64,000 nucleotides of DNA, from the NCBI GenBank assembly GCA_902534735.1, contig CACARD010000006.1, forward strand, positions 1 to 64,000. Direction: 5' to 3'. The notes below the pieces were generated by a model. That model saw nothing but the letters and a program-made list of their open reading frames with translations. It searched no databases and was not told the origin of the DNA. The position numbers and the translations under genes are program-made. This document shows positions 1 through 9,257 of the stretch, piece by piece. Within the stretch, counting starts at the first letter, position 1. Every line of letters starts with the position of its first letter. This DNA is from an uncultured Pelagibacteraceae bacterium (GTDB lineage: Bacteria; Pseudomonadota; Alphaproteobacteria; Pelagibacterales; Pelagibacteraceae).

Positions 1-1711
1 ATCCTCCTCCAGCTGGAACTAAACCAACCAATGTTTCAACTAATCCAACAACAATATTTGTATGCGAAGCAACAAAGTTACTTTGAACTAAAACTTCAAA
101 ACCCCCTCCAAGTGTAAGACCTGATGGTGCTGAAACTACTGGAAATTTAGAGTATTTTAGGTGTTTGCATGTTTCTTGAAAATAACCGACAAATTTTTCT
201 ATTGATTTAAAGTCACCTTTATCTGCAAAATTCATAGTATATGTCAAATTAACTCCAGCAGAGAACTGCATACTTTCATTAATAATTATCAATGGTTTGT
301 CTGTGGCATTTTTTAAAGAGTCCATTGAGTCGTAATCCAAAGCGTTTGCTTTGGTTGTAAATTCGACAATGTTAAATTCAGGAAATCTGTAAATTTCAGC
401 AGAATTATTTTTATCAAGTTTAAGGGCTCTTGGTTTAATTTTTCCTAAAGTTTCAATTTCAGTATATTGCTGTCTCTCACCATAGAAGTTTTCATCTTTG
501 GATTTTGATAAATTTTCTAAAAATTTATTTCCCTCAAAATTATCAATTTTTTGAAAGAAATTATTTACTCCAATTTCTTTTAACATTTCAAAGGGCCCTC
601 TAGACCAATTGAAGCCGAGTCTCATTGCTTCATCGATGTCGTTAAACTTATCTGTAATACCTGGAACTAATGAAGAAGAATATTTTATTATTTTAGAAAT
701 TACTGACCAAGCATAATCTCCGTATTTATCTCCACGATTAATCAATTTTTTTAAATCAACTTTTTCAGATTTAATATCTATTTTTTTTGAGGGAGAATAT
801 TCTCCAGTTTCAAGATTGATGGCCTCTAAAATTTTCTTACCACCCTCCTTATTCATTCTATAAAATCCACCTTTTCCTTTTCTACCAGTATATCCAGTAT
901 CTATTAATTTTTTTACAAGTGGCATTTCTCTTGCTACAGGTTGAAATGGATCGCTTTCAGGTAATTCTTTAATAAAACTTTTTAATACATCTGCCATTAA
1001 ATCAATACCAATTAGGTCATACAATCCAAATACTCCAGTTTTAGGTATACCCATTGGTCTGCCAAAGACAGCATCAGCCTCTTCTACACTGAGTTTCATT
1101 TTAAATGCTTCTGTCATTGCAATTTGCATTGCATAAACTCCAATTCTATTACCTAAAAATCCTGGAGTATCATTACAGATAATTGCACCTTTACCTAAGT
1201 CTATTTCACAAAAGTCTTTTAAAAGTTTAACTTTATCTAAATCACTTTCATTACTTTTTACTATTTCCAGTAAATCCATGTATCTAACAGGATTAAAGAA
1301 GTGAGTTATGCAGAAATCCTTTTTGTCTTGATCAGATAATTTTTCTGATAGAACGCTTATTGGAATAGATGAAGTATTAGATGAAACAACAGATCCTTTT
1401 TTTCTATGTTTAAAAATTTTTTCATAAATATTATGTTTTATATCTATTCTTTCTACAACAGCTTCTACAATCCAATCTGCATTCGAAACCACATCAAAGT
1501 TTTCTTCAATGTTTCCTACTTGGATATTATCTAATTTTGACTTATCAATTAATAAAGGAGGTCTAGATTTTCCTATTCTCTCTTTAGCCTTTTGACTAAT
1601 TTCTGTAGTTAAATCTAATAAAGTGACAGGAACATTTGCGTTACACAAATGTGCAGCTATACCGCTCCCCATTGTTCCAGAACCAATTACAACTACATTA
1701 TTTATTTTCAT
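1..1711 (-). CDS. 3-hydroxyacyl-CoA dehydrogenase / enoyl-CoA hydratase, C-terminus cut by window edge
   Basis: The reading frame opens at an ATG at 1711 and stays open to the window edge (570 codons), so the 3' end is missing. The N-terminal half is a 3-hydroxyacyl-CoA dehydrogenase: Rossmann motif GSGTMGSG at residues 10-17 and the catalytic His137 in ITHFFNPV. From about residue 450 the sequence turns into an enoyl-CoA hydratase (crotonase) fold, with the oxyanion-hole type stretch LTLGGGFE near residue 545. This order (dehydrogenase first, hydratase second) is the reverse of E. coli FadB but is common in alphaproteobacterial beta-oxidation proteins of about 750 residues. It would oxidise 3-hydroxyacyl-CoA and hydrate enoyl-CoA in fatty-acid or other acyl-CoA breakdown. 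Family assignment is firm; chain-length specificity cannot be read. Confidence 0.88.
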   Translation of the reverse strand, partial: MKINNVVVIGSGTMGSGIAAHLCNANVPVTLLDLTTEISQKAKERIGKSRPPLLIDKSKLDNIQVGNIEENFDVVSNADWIVEAVVERIDIKHNIYEKIFKHRKKGSVVSSNTSSIPISVLSEKLSDQDKKDFCITHFFNPVRYMDLLEIVKSNESDLDKVKLLKDFCEIDLGKGAIICNDTPGFLGNRIGVYAMQIAMTEAFKMKLSVEEADAVFGRPMGIPKTGVFGLYDLIGIDLMADVLKSFIKELPESDPFQPVAREMPLVKKLIDTGYTGRKGKGGFYRMNKEGGKKILEAINLETGEYSPSKKIDIKSEKVDLKKLINRGDKYGDYAWSVISKIIKYSSSLVPGITDKFNDIDEAMRLGFNWSRGPFEMLKEIGVNNFFQKIDNFEGNKFLENLSKSKDENFYGERQQYTEIETLGKIKPRALKLDKNNSAEIYRFPEFNIVEFTTKANALDYDSMDSLKNATDKPLIIINESMQFSAGVNLTYTMNFADKGDFKSIEKFVGYFQETCKHLKYSKFPVVSAPSGLTLGGGFEVLVQSNFVASHTNIVVGLVETLVGLVPAGGG

Positions 1712-1768
1712 AAAGAAGATTTCTTATATTAAATTGAGACTGAGTAGGAAATAAAATAAATGTCATAA

Positions 1769-3796
1769 CTACTGCTGTAAACTTGCTAATTCTTCAATAT
1801 TAATATGACATCTAATAGCGTTACCATTTTCACCTATTTGCCACGGTGGAACCTTTGAATTACAAATATCACCTATTTTCCTAGGGCATCTTCCTTGAAA
1901 AGAACAGCCTTTTTCAGGGGGTTTTTCCTCTACTATATCCTCAGCTACTAACTTTGGTTTTATATCTGGATCTGGTTCCAAAACAGCACCTAATAATACT
2001 TCAGTATATGGATGTGATGGAAATTTGTAGACATTTTGAGAAGGACCAATTTCACACAATCTTCCTTGATATAAAACTGCAACTCTATCACTAATTGCTC
2101 TAACAACAGCCAGATCATGAGAAACAAATACGTAGGTTGTTCCTAGATCTTCTTTTAATTGTTGTAATAAGTTTAGAACAGCTGCTTGAACCGAAACATC
2201 TAAAGCTGATGTAACCTCATCACACAAAATTATATCTGGCTTAGCAGCAAATGCTCTTGCAACTGCAACTCTTTGTTTCTCACCACCTGATAATTGTCTA
2301 GGATATCGTGACATATAAAATTCTCCTAACCTTACTTTTTTTAGTAGATCGATTATATTTTTTTTTAATTCTTCTCCTGATAAATTAAAATATAACTTTA
2401 GAGGTTGAGAAAGTATTTGCTCAACTGTGTGGTTTGGATTTAATGACTCGTCTGGATTTTGAAATATAAGTTGTATTGCTCGCAGATCATTTGGATTTCT
2501 CATTTTTAAATCAGAAGATAAAATACGATCGTTTTCAAATTTAATTTGACCATCTTTTGTTTTGAGTAAGCCAGCAATTGATTTTAAGATAGTAGACTTG
2601 CCACTTCCAGACTCGCCAACCAGGGCAATAGTCTCTCCTTTTTTTATATCTATATTTATATCTTTAACTGTTGGGTTTTGATCAGAAATTTTATTTAATA
2701 ATTGATCAAAAAATTTCTGCTTTGCATAACTAATTGAAACATCCTTTAATTTTAAAACTTCATTTGCTTCACTATTATTTGATTTTTTTGTTATTGAAGT
2801 TTGTAAATTATTATTTTGGTTTATTAATTCTTTATAATTAAAACATCTGACATTGGTATCTAATTTTTTAATATGTTCGAGATCTGGTGAATTTTTTTTA
2901 CAATTATCAGTTGCTAAGTTACATCTATCATAGAAACTACAACCTTCATTTATGCTTCCAGGTTGAGGTTGGCTTCCTGGCATAGAAGCTGGGAGTCCAG
3001 CTAGTGAAAGTTTAGGTATCGATTTTAACAATCCATAAGTATAAGGATGAATAGGTTCCTTTAATATTTTTCTTGCTGGTCCTTCTAAAACAATTTCTCC
3101 CGCATACATTACAACTATTCTATCACTAACTTGTGCTATGGCTCCAAGGTCATGACTAACATAGATCATAGATGTTCCAGTATCTTTTGCTATAAATCTT
3201 AATAGTTCTAAGACATGCGCTTGTGTTGTAACGTCTAATCCAGTAGTTGGCTCATCTAATAAAAGTAAATCTGGTTTGCCAGCCAATGCCATTGCAACAG
3301 CCACCCTTTGTTGCTGCCCTCCAGAAAGCTCGTGTGGATAACGAAAAGCCATAGTTTCTGGTGAAGGAAGTCTAACTTTATTTAGTAACTCTGAAATTTT
3401 TTTGTCTCTCTCTGTTTTGTTTAGATCTGTATGTAATCTTAATGCTTCATCAATTTGGTATCCAATTTTTAAATTCGGTGTTAATGCTTGTCCTGCATTT
3501 TGAGGTATCATGGCTATTTTTCTACCTCTTATTTTTTCTAGCTGTCTACTGCTCATCTTCAATAAATCGTCAGATTTAAAGAGGCATTCACCCTTAAGAG
3601 GAAATAAGCCTTGTTTTATATACCCCATCATAGCAAGTGCTAATGTGCTTTTTCCAGAACCCGACTCCCCTACGATCCCTACAGTCTCTCCTTTTTTTAT
3701 ATTTGTTGAAACATTTCTAAGTATTGAAATTTGTTTGCCCTTCTGACTGTTAAATCCAATTGATAAATTTTTAACACTTTCAATTATTTCATTCAT
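1769..3796 (-). CDS. Dual ATP-binding protein of a peptide/Dpp-Opp ABC transporter (DppD-DppF fusion)
   Basis: A 675-residue protein with two complete ABC ATPase modules in one chain. The first has Walker A GESGSGKS at residues 43-50, signature LSGGQQQR and Walker B LLLLDEP; the second begins near residue 345 with its own GESGSGKS and signature LSGGEKQR. Each half ends in the Cys-rich oligopeptide/dipeptide C-terminal region (GCSFYDRC and GCSFQGRC) with an HPYT motif, typical of DppD/OppD and DppF/OppF. The fusion supplies both ATPase subunits for the two permeases encoded just upstream; the ATG follows the DppC stop with no gap. Substrate cannot be read; peptides, opines, nickel and other solutes are all known for this family. 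Confidence 0.93.
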   Translation of the reverse strand: MNEIIESVKNLSIGFNSQKGKQISILRNVSTNIKKGETVGIVGESGSGKSTLALAMMGYIKQGLFPLKGECLFKSDDLLKMSSRQLEKIRGRKIAMIPQNAGQALTPNLKIGYQIDEALRLHTDLNKTERDKKISELLNKVRLPSPETMAFRYPHELSGGQQQRVAVAMALAGKPDLLLLDEPTTGLDVTTQAHVLELLRFIAKDTGTSMIYVSHDLGAIAQVSDRIVVMYAGEIVLEGPARKILKEPIHPYTYGLLKSIPKLSLAGLPASMPGSQPQPGSINEGCSFYDRCNLATDNCKKNSPDLEHIKKLDTNVRCFNYKELINQNNNLQTSITKKSNNSEANEVLKLKDVSISYAKQKFFDQLLNKISDQNPTVKDINIDIKKGETIALVGESGSGKSTILKSIAGLLKTKDGQIKFENDRILSSDLKMRNPNDLRAIQLIFQNPDESLNPNHTVEQILSQPLKLYFNLSGEELKKNIIDLLKKVRLGEFYMSRYPRQLSGGEKQRVAVARAFAAKPDIILCDEVTSALDVSVQAAVLNLLQQLKEDLGTTYVFVSHDLAVVRAISDRVAVLYQGRLCEIGPSQNVYKFPSHPYTEVLLGAVLEPDPDIKPKLVAEDIVEEKPPEKGCSFQGRCPRKIGDICNSKVPPWQIGENGNAIRCHINIEELASLQQ

Positions 3797-4690
3797 TTAA
3801 ACAGGCGCCTTTGTGGAACGATCAATTCCTAAAGCTTTTGCAAATGCATCAGCAGTTAAATTTATTCCAATAATTAACGAACTTAATCCCACTATTGGAG
3901 CAATTACAGACCAGTATGCAAACGACATCAATCCTCTTGCATTGGATATCATCAAACCCCAATCAGGTGTTGGTGGACTTACACCAAAACCTAAGAATGA
4001 CAATGAGCTAAATCCTAATAACATCCAAGACCATCTCATTGCTCCTTCTACTAATATAGCATCTCTAACATTTGGAATAATTTCATTCCAAATAATAGAC
4101 ATGTTGCTATGACCTCTAGCTCTGGCTGAAACTATAAAGTCTTTAGCAATAACATCGTGAGTAGCAGCTCTAGCAACTCTTACTATTCCTTTACCATAAA
4201 AAAAACCTAGTGCAGGAATTAAAACCTCTGTTGATGTTCCTAAAAGAGAAACAATTAATAACATTGCTAGTATCCAAGGGATAGAAAGAAACGCATCAAC
4301 AACTCTCATTACAACATCATCAATTTTACCTCCAACTAAACCACAAAAAATTCCAAGCAAACCTCCCCACAAAAGAGCTATAAGTGATCCAAAGAATGTT
4401 ACCGTAAGAGCTGTTCGCCCTCCAAGTATTGTTCTTGTGAAAACATCTCTACCCAAGCTATCTGTTCCAAACCAATGTTCGGCTGAAGGTGCAAGTAACA
4501 TAGTATTTGGGCTAATTGCTTTATAATCGTATGGTGCAATGTAAGGGCTGATTAATGCTAAGACTACATGAAATAAAACAATTGTAAGTCCAATTAATCC
4601 AGAAGGCTTGGAGGCCATAGTTTTTAAAATCTCAAAAGCCTTTTCTAGCTTATTTTTTTGTATATCTTCTGTAATTAAATTATTCTCCAT
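3797..4690 (-). CDS. Peptide/Dpp-type ABC transporter permease, DppC family
   Basis: A 297-residue inner-membrane permease with a cytoplasmic N-terminus, a first membrane helix at about residues 32-54, the family element HWFGTDSLGRDVF (a DppC/OppC hallmark), and a C-terminal BPD_transp_1 domain with the EAA-type loop around RARGHSNMSIIWNEIIP that contacts the ATPase. It pairs with the DppB-like permease directly upstream (1 base between the genes) and the fused ATPase downstream (no gap), so the genes are one transcription unit. OppC/DppC subfamily is clear; the transported solute is not. Confidence 0.93.
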   Translation of the reverse strand: MENNLITEDIQKNKLEKAFEILKTMASKPSGLIGLTIVLFHVVLALISPYIAPYDYKAISPNTMLLAPSAEHWFGTDSLGRDVFTRTILGGRTALTVTFFGSLIALLWGGLLGIFCGLVGGKIDDVVMRVVDAFLSIPWILAMLLIVSLLGTSTEVLIPALGFFYGKGIVRVARAATHDVIAKDFIVSARARGHSNMSIIWNEIIPNVRDAILVEGAMRWSWMLLGFSSLSFLGFGVSPPTPDWGLMISNARGLMSFAYWSVIAPIVGLSSLIIGINLTADAFAKALGIDRSTKAPV

Positions 4691-4691
4691 T

Positions 4692-5648
4692 TTATTTTCT
4701 TATCTGTAAACTTTTTAATCTTGGATTAAGCATGAGTGTCATTAAATCTGCTATTAAATTTATTCCCACATAGATTGATGCCAATATTATTGCTAACGCT
4801 TGAACAACAGGTAAATCTCTATTTGATATAGACTCAATTACTAATCTGCCTAAACCTGGATAATTAAAAACAACTTCTGTAACAACAACACCTCCTAGCA
4901 ACCAAGCAATTGTTAAAGCTACTACATTTATTGCTGGCAATAATGCATTTGGTAATACATGTCTAAATACCATTTTCCAATATGGAACACCTTTTAAAAT
5001 TGCCATTTGCACATAATCACTAGCCATAACTTGAATTACACTTGATCGTACCATTCTTGCCATGTGTGCAGTCATAATCATTGAAATTGCAACAACAGGT
5101 AAAATTATATTTGAGAGTAATTCATAAAAAGTTGCATCCGATGGTATAATCACAATGCCTGGTAGCCAACCAAGCCAAATTGCAACAATTAAAATAAGCA
5201 AAGTAGCACTAATAAACTCAGGAATAGTCATTGAAAAAATTGTGATAGTTGAGATCATAATATCTGGAAGCTTATCTCTCCAAAGAGCGGTTATTATTCC
5301 TAATACGATTGCTAATGGAATTCCTATAAGTATAGAAACAGAGGCTAAAACTAAAGAGTTTTTAACTCTTGGACCTAGTACTTCATTAATTGGCATTTCA
5401 CCACTTAAAGAGTAACCAAAATCTCCTCGTACAACATTTGCTGCCCAGTCCAAGTATCTTTCATAAGCAGGAACATCTAGACCAAGTCTTTTTATGCAAG
5501 CATCAAGAGCTGCTCCATAAGCTTCTCTTTCTAAATATGTTGTGCATGCATCTCCAGGTAAAACTTCAACACCTACAAATGTAATTAATGATACTATAAA
5601 TAAAGTGATAAGCCCTAGTCCAATTCTTTTTAAAATTAATAAAAGCAT
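4692..5648 (-). CDS. Peptide/Dpp-type ABC transporter permease, DppB family
   Basis: A 318-residue permease beginning with the typical DppB N-terminal helix (LLILKRIGLGLITLFIVSLITF, read in two parts) followed by a periplasmic loop and five further helices. The EAA loop (LKGVPYWKMVFRHVLPNALLP region) and the C-terminal NYPGLGRLV element are standard for DppB/OppB. It lies between a hairpin at 5696-5723, which separates it from the binding-protein gene, and the DppC gene one base downstream. Start ATG at 5648. It forms the transmembrane pore together with the DppC homologue. Confidence 0.93.
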   Translation of the reverse strand: MLLLILKRIGLGLITLFIVSLITFVGVEVLPGDACTTYLEREAYGAALDACIKRLGLDVPAYERYLDWAANVVRGDFGYSLSGEMPINEVLGPRVKNSLVLASVSILIGIPLAIVLGIITALWRDKLPDIMISTITIFSMTIPEFISATLLILIVAIWLGWLPGIVIIPSDATFYELLSNIILPVVAISMIMTAHMARMVRSSVIQVMASDYVQMAILKGVPYWKMVFRHVLPNALLPAINVVALTIAWLLGGVVVTEVVFNYPGLGRLVIESISNRDLPVVQALAIILASIYVGINLIADLMTLMLNPRLKSLQIRK

Positions 5649-5695
5649 AAGATTAACTAGAACTTTTTAACAAAAATAAATTAAATAGAAATAAA

Positions 5696-5723
5696 ATAAA
5701 GGCCGCTAGTATGCGGCCTTTAT
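5696..5723 (-). terminator. GC-rich hairpin after the Dpp-type binding-protein gene
   Basis: A perfect 11-bp stem (arms 5696-5706 and 5713-5723) with a six-base loop; the core is GGCCGC/GCGGCC. Read on the minus strand it is followed by a T-rich run, as in a rho-independent terminator. It sits 10 bases after the binding-protein stop and before the permease gene, so it probably terminates most transcripts or protects the binding-protein mRNA while letting some transcription continue into the permeases. Confidence 0.85.
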
Positions 5724-5733
5724 CTAAATACTT

Positions 5734-7221
5734 TTAGTCAACTTTAACTTTATGCCACTGTATAGAAAAGTGGTCTACAGCATCAAGGTTTTTAACTTTT
5801 GATGAAGTAACTACAAGTCTAGATACATGGTATGGGATCATTGTTCCACTTTGTTCCCATAAAGTCATTTGAGCATTTTGATATGCTTTTTTTCTTTTAT
5901 TGAAATCCAACTCGCTTCTAGCATCAGCTAAATTTTTATCAAAGTCAGCATTTTTGAAGTAAGACTCATTCCATTTAGCTCCACTATGATAAGCTTCATG
6001 CAAGATTGTGTCTGCTGGTCTTTGGTTCCAACGTGTCATCGAAACTGGTTTTTTCATCCATACCTCATTCCAATAACCTTTAGATGGTACCATTTCAATA
6101 TTAACTTTAATTCCAGCTTTTGCAACTTGCTGCTGAACGACTTCTGCAATCGTAGGCCAAGTTGGTTCTAAAGTTGCTGGGTAAACAGTCAATTCAATTC
6201 CATTTGGAAATCCCGCTTCTCTTAGTAAATTTTTTGCTTTACTAATATTTTGAGGACAATCCATTTGTAAACGGTATTGATCAGATGGCATTACAGGAGT
6301 ATCACAAGAAACAGTTGCTGCGCCGCCCATAACTAGATCTACAAGTTCTTGTCTATCAACTGCTAACCTAAAAGCTTTTCTGACTTTAGGATTATCAAAA
6401 GGAGCAGTATCAGTTCTCATAACCACACCTCTCCAGTTTCCAGTTGGAATTACAGTTGTTGTAAATTTAGAATTACTATCAAATATCTTTTTTTGATTGA
6501 AAGGAACATATCTGTTCATATCAATTTGACCTGTTAAAAGCGCTTGAATTCTTGCTTGAGCATCTGGAATCGCAATGACATGAACTTCCGCAACTCCTGG
6601 TGCACCTTCCCAATAATCTGGGTTAGCTTTTAGAATTGTAGTTCCTTCTGGATCAAATTTATCAACCATGAATGGTCCAGTACCAACTCCAGTTTGTCCA
6701 ATAGTATCTCCTGATCCTTCAGGTATCATTCTTAATCTGTAGTCTGTTAATAATAACGGAAAGTCAGCAAATGAAGTTGATAACTTCATTTTAACAGTAT
6801 GCTGATCAATTACCTCAATATCTTCAACTACATTTAAACTTTTTCTGACCGGAGATCCGATATCAGGATCTTTAGCTCTCATTAGAGAATATTTTACATC
6901 TGGAGCATCAAATGCTGATCCATCATGGAAATATATTCCTTTTCTTAAATTAAATGTCCATTCAGTTGCATCAGAATTAGCATTCCAATCTGTTGATAAT
7001 GAAGGTGATGGAACACCGTTCATATCAGGTCTTACTAATCTATTTTGTGTTTTGATGACAACTTGAAACAAACGCCCCTTTGTTATGGCATCTAAGTTAG
7101 TATCTTTTCCAAATCCAAGATCATGTGATACTTTAAATACTCCACTTGATGCATTGGCAATAGAAAAAGATAATATCAGAGACATAAAAGTCACTGAAAA
7201 AACTTTAAGTATGTATTTCAT
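5734..7221 (-). CDS. Periplasmic solute-binding protein, SBP family 5 (peptide/opine type)
   Basis: The chosen ATG at 7221 gives 495 residues, is preceded by an AGAGGGAAC ribosome site and starts exactly at a signal peptide (MKYILKVFSV... with cleavage near IANA-SS); the frame is open 16 codons further upstream, but that would bury the signal peptide. The mature part is a family 5 extracellular binding protein: an early LRKGIYFHDGSAFDAPDVKYS stretch (read as two overlapping family motifs), TGPFMVDKF, and the central NPKVRKAFRLAVDR element. It captures solute in the periplasm for the permeases encoded downstream. Ligand is unknown; the divergent catabolic operon starting at 7363 suggests the ligand may feed that operon (inference). 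Confidence 0.93.
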   Translation of the reverse strand: MKYILKVFSVTFMSLILSFSIANASSGVFKVSHDLGFGKDTNLDAITKGRLFQVVIKTQNRLVRPDMNGVPSPSLSTDWNANSDATEWTFNLRKGIYFHDGSAFDAPDVKYSLMRAKDPDIGSPVRKSLNVVEDIEVIDQHTVKMKLSTSFADFPLLLTDYRLRMIPEGSGDTIGQTGVGTGPFMVDKFDPEGTTILKANPDYWEGAPGVAEVHVIAIPDAQARIQALLTGQIDMNRYVPFNQKKIFDSNSKFTTTVIPTGNWRGVVMRTDTAPFDNPKVRKAFRLAVDRQELVDLVMGGAATVSCDTPVMPSDQYRLQMDCPQNISKAKNLLREAGFPNGIELTVYPATLEPTWPTIAEVVQQQVAKAGIKVNIEMVPSKGYWNEVWMKKPVSMTRWNQRPADTILHEAYHSGAKWNESYFKNADFDKNLADARSELDFNKRKKAYQNAQMTLWEQSGTMIPYHVSRLVVTSSKVKNLDAVDHFSIQWHKVKVD

Positions 7222-7362
7222 AAGTTCCCTCTTTTTCTTTAGTTGTTTAAATAACCAAAAAGATAACAATTCCAGAACTAGATAACAACATGCAAAATGT
7301 AGTGATTCATCTACTAATTGAATAGATATTTTAATTAATATACACTTTTTCTAAATTTATAA
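7222..7362. promoter_or_regulatory. Divergent promoter region between transporter and demethylase operons
   Basis: This 141-base AT-rich gap separates the minus-strand binding-protein gene from the plus-strand GcvT-like operon and must hold both promoters. It contains a direct repeat AGATAACAA at 7261-7269 and 7280-7288, spaced 19 bases apart (close to two helix turns), which could be a regulator site. No clear -35/-10 pair stands out. The GcvT-like gene has no obvious Shine-Dalgarno sequence. Confidence 0.35.
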
Positions 7363-8586
7363 ATGCAAAACGAATTAAACAAAGTCAGATTTTCAGTAAA
7401 ACCTTTAAAATCCAATGATAATAAAGTTGTTGAACTAGCACGAACTGTCGGAATACATCCTCTAGCATATCAAGAACTTCCTTACGATCCAGAGTATTCT
7501 TTTTATGCTGGAAGATTAAATCCAGAGGTGCTTTCACATGCAACAGCTGAAGAAATGTATTGGAAAGTAAGACAAGAAGTAATATTTCGTCATACTGGAG
7601 AACATCCGTATGAAATATCTGGTCCTGATGCAGAAAAACTTTTACAGAAAATATTCACAAGAGATATCTCAAAAGTAAAAGTAGGAAGATGCTCTTACCA
7701 ATTCGCTTGTTACAATGACGGAGGCATGCTTACAGATGGAGTTTTACTAAAACTTGAAGAAAATAAATTCTGGTTTGTTCAAGCTGATGGTGATCTTTTT
7801 TCATGGTATAAAGCGCACACTGATAATCTTAATGTAAAAATATCTGACCCAGACGTTTGGGTAAGTCAAATTCAGGGACCAAAATCTATGGATCTTTTAA
7901 AAGTTTTAAGTAAAGAGACTTTTCCTGAGAATTGGAAATATTTTGATTGGAAAGAAATTACTATACTAAATGAAAAAGTAATCATAAGTAGATCAGGATT
8001 TAGTAATGAGCTTGGTTGGGAAATTTATTTTAGAAAAAATAATAATACTGAAAAAGTTGGGGATTATATTCTTAAAGAAGGAAAAAAAATGGGAATGATA
8101 CTCACAGGCACCCCTGGTTTCAGATGTAAAAGAATAGAATCTGGATTGTTATCAGCTGGGCAAGACTTTAATCATGAAACAAATCCATATGATGTTGGTT
8201 TAGGTAAGTATGTCGATTTAAAAAAAAATTATTTTATTGGAAAATCAGCATTGATGACTGCTGATAAAGAGAAAAGATGTTGGGGAATAAGAGTAGAAAA
8301 TGGAACAGGTTTAAAAGGAACTTACATAAAATTTAATAATGAAATAATTGGAAAAATTACATCAAGCACTTGGTCACCTTTTCAAAAATGTGGTGTTGGA
8401 ATAGTTTTAATGAATTCTACAAAACATAAACCAGGATTAATAGTAGATGTTAATTGCAATGATAATAAAATTCATAAAGGCGAGATATGTACCTTACCAA
8501 TGTATGACTTTAAAAATGAAATTGTAAGAGGTTTAAAAATCGAAATTCCAACAGGTCCATCTCCATGGTCAGGAATAAAAAAATAA
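7363..8586 (+). CDS. GcvT/DmdA-superfamily folate-dependent aminomethyltransferase-like protein
   Basis: A 407-residue protein of the glycine-cleavage T-protein family, which moves a one-carbon group from a methylated substrate to tetrahydrofolate in the cytoplasm. Visible family elements are NDGGMLTDGVLLKL (the region holding the folate-contacting Asp in GcvT), SQIQGPKSMDLL, SRSGFSNELGWEIYF (the RTGYTGE-type element), and the C-terminal barrel with RIESGLLSAGQDF and YFIGKSAL. It differs from the DmdA-like protein of the same operon in its N-terminus and active-site neighbourhood, so it probably has another substrate or acts after it. First gene of the operon; the next gene starts inside its 3' end. 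Sarcosine/dimethylglycine or dimethylsulfonio compounds are possible substrates but unproven. Confidence 0.8.
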   Translation: MQNELNKVRFSVKPLKSNDNKVVELARTVGIHPLAYQELPYDPEYSFYAGRLNPEVLSHATAEEMYWKVRQEVIFRHTGEHPYEISGPDAEKLLQKIFTRDISKVKVGRCSYQFACYNDGGMLTDGVLLKLEENKFWFVQADGDLFSWYKAHTDNLNVKISDPDVWVSQIQGPKSMDLLKVLSKETFPENWKYFDWKEITILNEKVIISRSGFSNELGWEIYFRKNNNTEKVGDYILKEGKKMGMILTGTPGFRCKRIESGLLSAGQDFNHETNPYDVGLGKYVDLKKNYFIGKSALMTADKEKRCWGIRVENGTGLKGTYIKFNNEIIGKITSSTWSPFQKCGVGIVLMNSTKHKPGLIVDVNCNDNKIHKGEICTLPMYDFKNEIVRGLKIEIPTGPSPWSGIKK

Positions 8587-9257
8587 TAGCAATTGGTGGT
8601 GGTGGATTTACACATTCTTCTGATGAAGACTTGGATGAATATGTTATAAATCAAGTTAATAAATCAAAAATCAATATCGGTTTTTTACCAACAGCTAGTA
8701 ATGATAATCAAGAAAAAACCGATCTTTTTTATAAAAGATTTAAATCACAAAAGTTTAAATTATCTCATTTTAATCTCTGTTCAAGTGTGGAAGGTTTTAA
8801 TGAATGGCTTTTAAACAAAGATATAATTTATGTGGGAGGTGGCAATACCTCTGACATGATTAATATTTGGAAAAGACATGATCTCATCAAAATATTTAAA
8901 GATGCATATGAAAAAGGAATAATTCTGAGTGGAATAAGTGCAGGAGCTGTTTGTTGGTTTGATTGGATATTATCAGATTCAGTCAATAAAGAGTTGAGTC
9001 CATTAAAAGGAATAAATTTTTTAGAGGGAAGTTGCACACCGCATTCTTCAGATAATAATCGACTTCAACAATTTATTTCAGAAATTAAAGTTGGAAATTT
9101 GCCAGATGGAATAGCTATTGATGATGGTGTAGCTGTGCTTTTTATTGACGGAATTCCTTCAGAGGTTTATTCTTCAAGAATTAATCATGACGCTTATTAT
9201 GTGACTAGACATGATAAAGTAAGTTTAAAAACATATATAAAAAATATAAATGGATAA
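8565..9257 (+). CDS. Peptidase S51 family protein (dipeptidase E / cyanophycinase-like)
   Basis: A 230-residue cytoplasmic protein with the S51 fold: N-terminal KIIAIGGGGF, a Gly-rich YVGGGNTSDM segment, and the nucleophile elbow GISAGAV with Ser125; a His at about 158 in the CTPHSSD segment is a candidate for the triad. The usual family role is cleavage of Asp-X or beta-aspartyl bonds. The ATG at 8565 lies 22 bases inside the upstream GcvT-like gene, indicating translational coupling; its own 3' end overlaps the next gene by 8 bases. A peptidase in this operon, opposite a peptide-type importer, suggests the imported compound may carry an amide or peptide bond (inference). Confidence 0.8.
   Translation: MVRNKKIIAIGGGGFTHSSDEDLDEYVINQVNKSKINIGFLPTASNDNQEKTDLFYKRFKSQKFKLSHFNLCSSVEGFNEWLLNKDIIYVGGGNTSDMINIWKRHDLIKIFKDAYEKGIILSGISAGAVCWFDWILSDSVNKELSPLKGINFLEGSCTPHSSDNNRLQQFISEIKVGNLPDGIAIDDGVAVLFIDGIPSEVYSSRINHDAYYVTRHDKVSLKTYIKNING

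Noticed and set aside
3510..3746. Plus-strand open frame inside the double ATPase gene
   Set aside because: It lies entirely opposite a highly conserved ABC ATPase module, has no ribosome site and no recognisable family; it is an antisense shadow of the real gene.
7221..7269. Upstream in-frame extension of the Dpp-type binding protein
   Set aside because: It would place 16 residues before an intact signal peptide, and the AGAGGGAAC ribosome site belongs to the ATG at 7221.
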